Shown: positions 9,801 to 18,254 of the stretch, in pieces
How the letters are laid out: each line of letters opens with the position of its first letter
Position numbering within the stretch: position 1 is the first letter of the stretch
Assembly: GCA_019916065.1 (NCBI GenBank)
Contig: CM034233.1
Coordinates: 45,816,673-45,880,672 of the forward strand
Reading direction: 5' to 3'
From: Vitellaria paradoxa
Lineage: Eukaryota > Streptophyta > Magnoliopsida > Ericales > Sapotaceae
Length of the DNA: 64,000 nt
Position numbers and translations under genes: made by a program
The notes under the pieces: model-generated
The model's database searches: none
Told to the model about the DNA's origin: nothing
Seen by the model: only the letters and a program-made list of their open reading frames with translations

Positions 9801-12800
9801 AAAATTATAGTCCAAGCCAGGGGAACAAATTAGTGGCACGCGGGGTTACAGCGCGTTGGGTGCATGGCCTATGGGTCTTGAAGAATGAAATCAAAACGTG
9901 GTGCTAGCTATCAGACTTCAACATCGAGATAAACTAATTTGACGGATTCAAATAATTCGATTCAAAGTCTGAGGTTACATGCCCTGCGCGTTGTCGGCAT
10001 TTTTTGGAGCATTGTTTGGTTGCACACAAATTCTTTTGGGATTTTTTTTTTTGGGGGGGGGGGGGGGGAGGGGCGGGGGCTCCATAAAATGTTGTCGTAC
10101 ATTCAAATGCCCATATTTGACCCAAAGAGAGAGTAATATTGACTGAAGGAAAACAAGGGTCTTCCCTTCCTTCTCTTCTTTCATCACCCATCAATATAGA
10201 CTACATCCCAGTTTCCATGAGAAACAAAAGTCATGGTCATTTAGGGCACGTTTGGTACTTTGCAACCTTTTAGTAATTTTTTTTTTATAATTCTTTATCA
10301 AAATTTATAAAAGATTAATGCTTTAAACAGGCATCCAATCGTCTTATATATATATGTATATAACATCTACGTATTATCTCAAACTGACGAATCCTTTACA
10401 CACTCTCTCTCAAATAATGTCCAGAAGATTTTCTTTACCATTTTCTGTAGAAACAAATAAGTTTAGCACGGTTCCTTTTCCTTGGAGCCTTATACAAAGT
10501 TAGGCTTCGTTCGGGAAGCAATGCAATTTCCCAGTTTCTAACTTTTTAGGTTTTTATTTTTTTAAATATCAAAATTATCTTTTTATATTTTATGAAAATA
10601 AAAATTGCTATTGAAATAAATATTTAATAATTTTTTTATATTTATATAATTTCAGTTATTTAATATTTAACTTAATCTATATATTTTATTTGTTTTATTT
10701 AAAATTCCATAACTCAGTTACGAGTTACAAGTTTTTTTTTTTTTTTTTAAACTTCCAAAAAATTTACAAAAAAATTTTTTAAAAATTTTCAACTTCTTCC
10801 AATCTAATTTCAACACGTTACTTTTACACCAATTATTAATTTTTTTTATTAACTTTTTCGAAACTCCAAATGCTTCTTTAACGCAAGTAGATCATCTTTC
10901 AAATTTACTATAACTCAGAGTTTTAAAATACTAATTCAAACTGCTATTGTGAAACAGTTAGAGTTTTATCACAGAATTGTATTTGTACTCATTTAAGTTT
11001 GATCACGGTTGCTTTTTTTTTTTTATAAGAATGGTATGGATATTTAATTATTTTTTATTTTATTTTATCCTAACAAATATAAATTATTCCCACCCTCAAA
11101 CTTATTTTTTATACATAGTAAATATGATTATTTTCACCTCTTACTCACTCTATTCCCATTCTCAAGCTCGTCTCACACCCATCTCATGCCTGCTTCTAAT
11201 CAAATGTAACCTAAGTCTTACAATTTGTGGTAATGGAAGTTCCACGTATTTTGTTTTTCATTTTTACTTTATTCAAAAATAAAAATTACAAGAACCCAAT
11301 AAAAGGTACAAGAGAATTGAAAATGGCTAGAATAAAAATCATAAATTAATCGATTAAATTAACAGTGTACTGATAATCACTTTGTCTATCATAAGATTTT
11401 AAAATAAATAAGATAAATTATAGTTTGCATTTTTATATTTTAACCGACCTACTTTAGTTCTTCTATTTTTAATTAAAATAAATGTCCAAATTTCAATATG
11501 TGACACTTTGTTAAAATGAAAAATGTAGATTGTCAATTAAATATTTATACTAGGAGTGTTTAGTTTACTAAATCTCACCAAAATTTACAAAAAATTATTA
11601 ACTTTCTCCATTTAAATTTTAATCGCTTATTACTTTTATATTAATTTTTTCTATTCTTCTTTTACTTTTTTTTTTTTACCATCCAAAGACTCTAAAATAA
11701 GTACGTTCAAGACCTTGGATTTAAAATATTTAATTTCAAATCATTAAATTTATTTAATAGACATAATTATTTTCTAAATTCTACTTTAATATATTTTTTG
11801 TCACTTTACATGAAAAAAGCCCTTTCTTACTTTTTTTTTCTATTTTTTATAAAAATTATTAAATTAATATTTTTAAAAATGTAATAGTATTATGAGCATG
11901 TTTAGAGTTTTCGAAAAATTTTAGATGACATTTGGTTTGTAAATCTATTTTTTGATTTTTTATATTTTCTATTTTTTATGTTTTTAAAATTCCAAAGTAA
12001 GAAAAACAAAAAAAACATTTAATTTAACAATTTTTGTTTTTCGTGTCCTGAAATTTTCTTTATTTTGAATTAAAAATGCTTAAAAAGAATTTTTACTATT
12101 TTACATTTTATGTATAAATGTACTTTCTATTTTTTTAAAATAAATTTTGATAATATAAGTGAGTAAATGTATTTTGAGCTGATATACTTATTTTCAAAAA
12201 CTCAAAATGAAAAATAAATTCAAAATAGATGTATCAAATGATATCTTAACTTTTATAAATATATACTAATTTTTACTAAGGTTTAAGCACAACTTTTAGT
12301 AATTTTTAACCAAAAGTTATTAATTGTAACTTTTAACGTGTTTAGTAAAACAAATAGTAGTTTTAGTAAATTTTAACTATTTTTTTTTGTAACTTTTGAG
12401 TATTTAGTAAATTTTTTTGTAATTTTTGATTATTTTAACAACTTTTAGTAACTTTTAATCATTTTTAGTAAATTTTCAGTTGAGAAATAATTTTAGTAAA
12501 GTTAAAAAAAAAAAAAAAAACAAAAGTTGTTGATTTGTCAAACGCTTAAAAATCAAAAATTAATATTTTTTTATTAAAAATTTCATTACCAAACGCCTCC
12601 TAAATAAAATAAAATTTTTCATTTTCATCTGAATTATAGCAGCGTTGACAACAAATAAAAGGAGAGGAAGGTTTTTATCGTTGAAAAGTGGGCGGGGGTG
12701 ACAGGCAGTCGGTAGTGTGAACTGAAAACTGCCGATAAAAGAGTGAGACCTGTTTAACAACAAATAGCTGGTAGTTAATTTTTTTTATTGTTTTAAATAA

Positions 12801-14138
12801 TTAAATTTGTTATTTTATATTTTAATTTTTTAAAAAATTCTTAAAAATAAAAATATCAAATTAACAAAAAATATTAAAAAAAATAATTACTAAGAAAAAC
12901 TAACCTTTTCTTTTTCCAACACAACCAAAAAATTAACTTTTTTTTTTTTTATAGGTAACTAGTTAGTTTAAAAAAAAAAAAAAAAAAAAAACTTTCTTAC
13001 TTCCCAAACAAAACAAAACTTAAATTAAAAGCTGCCGAAATTTGGAGTCACATCGATCATTATGTTTTCGATGCAAAGCCGCGTGACTTTTGGGGCAATT
13101 GGCCGTGTATTGACTGCTCTCTCCCTCTCAAATATTGACGCATAGATACATGCCCCTAGTATCCAGGTTCCAAAATTAAAGGGCCCCAACCCCAAAACTG
13201 GTGGCGCTGTCACTGCGCTTTGGCTGTTTTGTGCCGACGCGAAGGCCTGCGGTGCTAAGGCACATTCTACAGTCTGAAGTCTTTTTAGGTTCCGTTTGAC
13301 ATATTATAAATTTCAAAAAAATTTTATAATTTCCTAACAACTTTTTTGTTTTTAATTTTTTCATTATTACTAATTTTAAAAAATTTTAATATTTCATTAA
13401 AAAAATAAAAAAATCTAAAAATAAGTTAATCGAATGTGTAAATTTTTTTACACAATCACATTTTTTGTGTCGAAAACTTTCAAACGAGTATCATTATTGT
13501 TATTTTTTGTAAATTTTTTTTGAATCTGTGAAAATAAGTTTAGAAAACCGTTCTCACGGTTTGCTAGTTTTCAGATAAAAAAGAGCGTCAAAATTAACCC
13601 AAAATCACATTTTATCTCAATTTATCTTATTTTTTCTTACTCCAAATGAGACCTTAGAGGTGTTTAGTAGACGAAAATTTTACAAAAAAGTGTAATAAAA
13701 ATAAAAAAAATTTGATGTAAAAATAATATATAATTAAATTTAATTGAAAAATAATAAAAAATTAGTAAAAATTGATAAATTTTAAGTAACCAAACAGTCT
13801 CTTAATTTTTATAAATTTTTACATATTTTTATAAAAATTAAATTTTTTATTTACGATACAAATTACATAAACTTATAATTTTTATAAATTTATATTAATT
13901 TATATTTTTCCAAATACACTCGTTATAAAGTCTTCTAAATTTAAAAATATATTAACTATTAACTATTCAAAGATTTCAAAATTTTAAAATAACTTTCTTC
14001 TTAACATTTTTACCTACGTTTTCCTCCCTCACTGCATATGTGTGTGTATACACACACATATATATAGAAACCTACTTTTACACACGCGCATACGTATATA
14101 TACATAATTATAAAATACAAAAATAAAAAACTTAATAT

Positions 14139-14179
<41 letters not shown>

Positions 14180-17100
14180 GAATTACATAAGAATTCAATT
14201 TTGTGTGTGTAAATACAAACATACATACATATATTCATAAAAGGAATATTACTTTTAGAGAGAGAAAATATTTAACCATTAATAATAATTATTAATAACT
14301 GTTATATTTATGAGACTTGATTATTTGATATTTATTAATAAGTTTAAATATCTAATTCAATAGGGACCAAATTCAATAATATAATTTTATGATATTATAG
14401 ATTTTACCGGATTGAATAGTCAATTATTCACAAGTAAAGATACTAATAAAGAAATCAACAACCCAATAAATCATGCAAAATAGATGTAAATAAATTTATG
14501 GGTGAGTTCAAAAGGGGACTCGCTTGCTTATTAAAAAAAAAAGAAGAAAATCACCGATAAATCTGAATCTGAGCCTAAACTTATAAATTTTTAACAAGAA
14601 GTTACAGTGTAAAATACATTATAAAAAATGATTGAAATGTAGAGATAGAGAGTCATAATTTAATTAAGATAAATTTAATAAAATTAATAAATACTATTTC
14701 ACAGAATTAATAAGTATTAATTAAATCACAACTCTCTATTTTTGTACTTCAATTCTTATAATGTATTTTACACCGTTGCCCCTTGCAACCTATTTTTAAC
14801 GGGTCTACCTCCACTGTTGCGTGACCTAACAATAATAATAATAAAAGCAACTCCAGTTCAGTCAAATTCGAATCAGCTAGCTGCTTCCCCGAAGGATGAT
14901 GTATTTGGTGATGTTATCTTTCTACCAAGAAATGTTTCTCTTCTTTTTTTTATTGGAATAAATTTAATTTTGGCAAATGCAAGAATAAGATGATAAGGAT
15001 ACTTTTTTTTTTTTTTAATTTTTGGTAATTTCGATGATAACGATATCAAAATCAGTTATCATCCACTCCAATTAAAGTCTGACCCGACGTAACCCCCCCG
15101 ACTTGGGCCCCAAGTCTAAGGACCCTAGATTTCGCTCCCTATTATTTATTTATTGAAGAGTAAATTCATTTCCACTTGGAGGCATCCATCATACACGTTA
15201 CTTTGAAAATGGGAAAAAAAAAATAAATTTTTAACTTTTATTTTTAATTTAATATTTTTATCCTTTATTATTTAAAGAAATTTAAAATAAAAGTAAGATA
15301 AATTCAATCATTTAAAAAAAAAGTCAAAAAATTAAATAGTCCAAAAAAAATTAGTTATCAATTCATGATTGTCAAATACACTCATACAAATTAGCAAGCC
15401 TAACGCTTAATTTAGGAAAAAAATAAATTATTATTATTATTATTATTATTTTGTAGTTAGTTATTACCAATCTATTAAAATATTATTATTTTTTCGTGTT
15501 TAAAAAAAAGTTAATTTTCCTATAGTTAGTTTTCTAATTTTTAATTTATTGACATATTTACCCTTTGTGATTTAAACGAAATTTATAAATTTTTTGTGAA
15601 TTAAAAATACATGATACCTAGATAATTAAAACAATAATTTTACAAATGTATTAAAAATTTGTAATGATTTTATTTTATAAATTAGTATTTTAATTTTAAA
15701 AAAATTTAAATAATCAAATAATAGCTTCAATTTACAGGAGTTACTGATCCAACTAGTTCAAATAAACCATAAATCATTCATAAAGACTAGAGGTTCGCAA
15801 TTTTTAATCATTACTCTTTTTTTTTTTTTTTTTTGGGTTTAAAAAGATGGAATCACAATTTTATCAATTCAACAAGCTGTACAAATACGAGTGCATAAAA
15901 ATTGCTTCGAACTGTGCAACCTTTACACTTGCTCTAAACAGATGAGACATTTGATGTTTGGACATTGGGTAAATGCTATCGCTTTGAAGCAGTAAATTAA
16001 ATGGAATTACATTTCTAATTAAAACTTTTTTTTAAAATCAATTTATATGATAAAAGTAGCATTTTAATTGAATAATTCAGCAGGCGAAGTATCGTACAGT
16101 CATGCAATGTTTCTTAAGTTTAATTTGGGAATAAGAAAGTTATTTTTTTATATTAAAAAAATTAAAATTTTATTTTTTTATTTGAGAAAGAAAACAAATT
16201 AATTTTTTCTAGTAGTTAATTTTTTATTAATTTTATATTTTTACATTTCATAATTTAAAAAAATTAAAATATAAAAAGATATATTTTATTATTTTAAAAA
16301 TATCAAATAATTAAATAGGTAGAAGTGGAGAAATTGGTACACTTTTCAAATGCAGCCTTAGGTGGTGTTTGCTCAGTAAAAATTTGATAAAAAATATAAT
16401 AAAATTATAAAAAGCTAAAGTAGAAATAATATGTGATAAAATTTAATTAAAAAAATAAAAAAATAAATAAAAATTAATGAAGCTTAAAGTAAAAATAATA
16501 TGTGATAAAATTTAATTAAAAAAAATAAAAAACTTAATAAAAATTAGTGAATTTAGGATGGTTATGAACAATTACACACCCTCTTAGTTGCCAACCATGG
16601 AAAATGGTGAAAAATGTAAGATAGCCTTTTCACTCAGATTAGCCTGACTTAAAAAAATTAATTTATTATATAGATTTCAGACTCAACTTCAATCAATCTA
16701 GGAAACGCGAAAACTAAGGTTTGAGACCTGTTTGGTAACCAAGAAAATGGGTGAGAATTAGGAAGTGAAAATTTGACTCAAAAATTCATGTTTTGGTGAT
16801 CCTTCAATGTTCTTCCGCACCGTGTAATGATTATACATATAGATACACACACACACACACATATAATTAACAGGATTGCTAGAGATAGAGGAGGAAGAAA
16901 ACGAAATTAATTAAATTAATTAACTAACCTGGCTTTGAAAGTTTGGGTCGCTAAAGATGGATAGGAAGAGACGCAAGAAGATGCCGCGAACCATGGCGGG
17001 GGGCCGATCCTGCGCTTCATCACAGACCGCAGCCGCATCCTCCTCCGCCGCAGCCGAGAAAAGCCGCCGGACATTGAAAGGCACCAAATTCCGGCAACAG

Positions 17101-17499
17101 GATGGGTCGTGTTCGGCAACAGACTGGACAGCGGAAAAGCCGACGTAAGTGACGTCTCCGATCTGGGCGGTCACGAAACTATGGGGTGCAGTGGCGTTGG
17201 CGTGGCTACAGAGCTTCCATGACTCCGAAAGCAATGGAGTTGAAGCCAGGAATGTGGCCAGCATCTCACTGCTCTCAAACCTGCAAGCCCTAATTCAATC
17301 CCAACAATTAATTCATTTTTATCAACATACATGATCGATCGATCGATCGATGGATGTATTATTATGCGTGTGGGTGTTGGTGTGGGTGTGTGTGTATTTG
17401 AAATTTCTTGGTCAAAAATTTTGGTGGACTGCAAAGAAAAATTTTGAGAACGAGACGTGTTTGTTGTTTCACTTACGATGAAGCTTCGGCTGCTTCCAT
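6075..17499 (-). CDS. PAD4: PAD4 (phytoalexin deficient 4), EDS1-family lipase-like immune regulator
   Basis: Four exons, 17477-17499, 16929-17280, 8056-8784 and 6075-6887, all with GT-AG borders, join in frame to 638 residues. PAD4 forms a heterodimer with EDS1 in cytoplasm and nucleus and relays signals from TIR-type immune receptors to helper NLRs and salicylic acid. The N-terminal part is a class-3-lipase-like alpha/beta hydrolase fold with FTGHSIGGTIASLSALWLL; the triad reads S142, D206 (KHDLVPR) and H321 (EDHLKYGDYV), all present. The rest (about 369-638) is the EP domain with KINMNRIKLGQFWNDLIRM, EPLDIAEYYR, YEIFDKWW and SLTQDSCFWAK. EDS1 and SAG101 are excluded by FWPFGSYLFC and SSYEAGITLAL, which match PAD4. 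It is longer than Arabidopsis PAD4 (about 541), mainly through a loop between D206 and W279. Intron 2 is 8.1 kb. No stop or frameshift is seen. Confidence 0.92.
6888..8055 (-). other. PAD4 intron 3
   Basis: A 1,168-bp AT-rich intron with a CA-rich run near 6940-6966 and long A/T homopolymers. The central part (about 7230-7560) is less AT-biased and looks like an old insertion, but no terminal repeats could be assigned. No ORF of note. Confidence 0.8.
8056..8784 (-). CDS. PAD4: PAD4 exon 3 (lipase-like catalytic core)
   Basis: 243 codons from VSDIMKQRKSVVFTGHS to SSGLIATQ, acceptor AATGCAG and donor GTAAGG. It contains all three positions of the Ser-Asp-His triad. Between D206 and W279 there is an extra loop including a stretch LLLAPLPPITPQLRSLLQYW that Arabidopsis PAD4 lacks. 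Confidence 0.92.
8941..9113. mobile_element. Tourist-like MITE M1
   Basis: About 170 bp. The left end TAGGGTTTGTTTGG matches the inverse of the right end CCAAACGGGCCCCTA; flanks TTA and CTA resemble a mutated TWA target duplication of PIF/Harbinger-type MITEs. Its subterminal block (GAGATAAATTGAGATAAATT) recurs inverted in M2. Confidence 0.55.
10053..10079 (+). repeat. Poly-G tract (G16-A-G4-C-G5) after a poly-T run
   Basis: Twelve T residues are followed by 16 consecutive G, then A, G4, C, G5. It is the only long G run in the window. On the transcribed (PAD4 sense) strand it is poly-C followed by poly-A. G-runs of this length can fold as G-quadruplexes, and they are also hard to sequence, so the exact length is uncertain. 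Confidence 0.85.
10503..10877. mobile_element. Candidate MITE in PAD4 intron 2
   Basis: TTA at 10500-10502 and 10878-10880 bracket 375 bp whose ends, GGCTTCGTTCGGG and CCAAATGCTTCTT, are loosely inverted. The interior is nearly all A/T. The ends are degenerate, so this is tentative. Confidence 0.4.
11554..11692. mobile_element. Candidate short MITE in PAD4 intron 2
   Basis: 139 bp starting GAGTGTTTAGTTTAC and ending CCATCCAAAGACTC, an inverted pair related to the ends of the element at 13657. Flanks are TAG and TAA rather than a clean duplication. Confidence 0.4.
11924..12245. mobile_element. TTA-flanked MITE in PAD4 intron 2
   Basis: TTA at 11921-11923 and 12246-12248. Left end GATGACATTTGGTTTG and inverted right end GATATCATTTGATAC; inside them CTATTTTTTGATTTTT is matched by an inverse copy near 12190-12225. 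322 bp, consistent with a Tourist-type (PIF/Harbinger) MITE. Confidence 0.6.
13288..13653. mobile_element. Tourist-like MITE M2
   Basis: 366 bp flanked by TTA at 13285-13287 and 13654-13656. Ends are GGTTCCGTTTGAC and, inverted, GGTCTCATTTGGAG. The right subterminal block, read inverted, matches M1 over about 45 bases with few differences, so M1 and M2 belong to one family. Confidence 0.65.
13657..13801. mobile_element. Short MITE abutting M2
   Basis: 145 bp with ends GAGGTGTTTAGTAGAC and, inverted, GAGACTGTTTGGTTAC. TTA lies at 13654-13656 and 13802-13804; the first is shared with M2, so one element inserted into the target duplication of the other. Confidence 0.6.
14141..14174. repeat. (AT)17 microsatellite
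   Basis: Uninterrupted AT repeat in PAD4 intron 2, with TG/CA and TATATA blocks nearby at 14040-14100. Confidence 0.9.
16361..16583. mobile_element. TTA-flanked MITE near PAD4 exon 2
   Basis: TTA at 16358-16360 and 16584-16586 bracket 223 bp beginning GGTGGTGTTTGCTC and ending in the inverse of GAGGGTGTGTAATTG. The interior has a near-duplicate of about 60 bp (AATATGTGATAAAATTTAATTAAAAAA at about 16427-16453 and 16495-16523). Confidence 0.5.
16929..17280 (-). CDS. PAD4: PAD4 exon 2
   Basis: 352 nt, bringing the coding sequence to codon 125 at phase 0. It codes SSEMLATFLASTPLLSESW, then IGDVTYVGFSAVQ and an alanine-rich stretch, ending FSDPNFQSQ before the donor GTTAGT. It is the N-terminal half of the lipase-like domain. 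GC content is clearly higher than in the AT-rich intron beside it. Confidence 0.9.
17477..17499 (-). CDS. PAD4: PAD4 exon 1 (micro-exon with start codon)
   Basis: A 23-nt exon coding MEAAEAS plus two bases, ending in TC before the donor GTAAGT. It is too short for ORF finders; it is supported because splicing to exon 2 gives the typical N-terminus MEAAEASSFESSEMLATFLA. Intron 1 is 196 bp (17281-17476) and holds a GATC tandem run at about 17335-17351 and a GT-rich tract. Confidence 0.85.
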
Positions 17500-17514
17500 G
17501 GATTCCTAGTTCAA

Positions 17515-17537
17515 TTTCTTCTCTTCTTCCTCTTTTT
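17515..17537 (-). promoter_or_regulatory. Purine-only tract in PAD4 leader (R-motif-like)
   Basis: On the PAD4 strand 23 consecutive purines (A and G only, read right to left) lie 15 bases upstream of the start codon, and an A-rich purine stretch continues upstream to about 17573. Purine-rich R-motifs in plant 5' leaders are known to raise translation during pattern-triggered immunity; a function here is inferred from position and composition only. Confidence 0.4.
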
Positions 17538-17692
17538 ATTTATTTATTTTTATTTTTCTTTTTTTTTTTCTCCGTGGTTGTAATTCCAACGGAAGAGTTT
17601 GACGTGCAACAGTGACCTGTTCGAGACTCTCAGTGCGGGGGCTATTGAAATACCGATTAGTTTAATTAGGGGGCCACATGACGCTAGTGGGA

Positions 17693-17712
17693 TATTTATA
17701 TTTATATTTCTT
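17693..17712 (-). promoter_or_regulatory. Candidate TATA element of PAD4
   Basis: The minus strand reads AAATATAAATATAAATATCC about 200 bases upstream of the PAD4 start. If used, transcription would begin near 17665 and give a leader of about 165 nt carrying the purine tract. No transcript data are available, so this is a sequence-only guess. Confidence 0.35.
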
Positions 17713-18024
17713 CAACGAATTTCTTTTTTTTTTTGTGTGTGTTTGGGAGGACGCGTCTTTACTCGGGGTGTCATATTAGTGGAAAACACAAATGTCGCTC
17801 TTTAATTATTTTTTTGGGTTAACTTGCGGAAATCATCTTCATAGTGTACGATAAACCTTATTTGAATTCCTATAATTTTAGTAGTTAATCCCATGTAATT
17901 ATGATTAAGTTTTATTTTAATTTTTCTATTAAAAAGATTAATGAAAAAATGCCAAATATGTATCATATGTTATTGACATGTGACATTTTTCTTTAATAAA
18001 TTTAACAAAAGAATTAAAGTGAAA
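17713..18024. other. PAD4 upstream region, truncated by a LINE
   Basis: Only about 525 bp separate the PAD4 start codon from the first LINE. The stretch contains no ORF of note; it is AT-rich beyond 17810. The last 15 bases (18010-18024) are the target duplication of LINE A. Any distal promoter elements now lie beyond 5.7 kb of LINE sequence. Confidence 0.6.
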
Positions 18025-18254
18025 CGTTTTTTTTTTTTTTATCAATAAATAAAGTTTTTATAGACCAAAAGAATGTACAAACCTCTGAGTATATCCATGA
18101 GCATCAAAGGGGCAATCCCTATACATCAAAAGCCATACCAAATAAAATTTCAAGAAGCCAACATGGCTCATACATACATAAAAGATGGATCACCAAATCT
18201 ACACATGAAATGAACAAAAGATTCCACAAAAATAGCAACAAGAATACAGCCCCG

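Larger units (their letters stand above)
8785..16928 (-). other. PAD4 intron 2, 8.1 kb, MITE-rich
   Basis: The intron runs from donor GTTAGT at 16928 to acceptor AATGCAG at 8785. It is extremely AT-rich, with many poly-A/T runs, and contains at least five short elements bounded by TTA on both sides and by inverted GGTTTGG-like ends (listed separately), several microsatellites and a poly-G run. Moderately GC-rich islands at 9820-9910, 13020-13260 and 15060-15150 were checked and hold no gene. ORFs in it are short and of low complexity. Confidence 0.85.

Noticed and set aside
10977..11282. 101-codon plus-strand ORF in PAD4 intron 2
   Set aside because: Phenylalanine/tyrosine-rich low-complexity translation of AT-rich DNA with no motif.
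14010..14238. Tyrosine/isoleucine-rich ORFs
   Set aside because: Direct translation of the AT and TG microsatellites.
16957..17148. Plus-strand ORFs across 16957-17334
   Set aside because: They are antisense shadows of PAD4 exon 2, whose minus-strand frame matches a known family and splices correctly.
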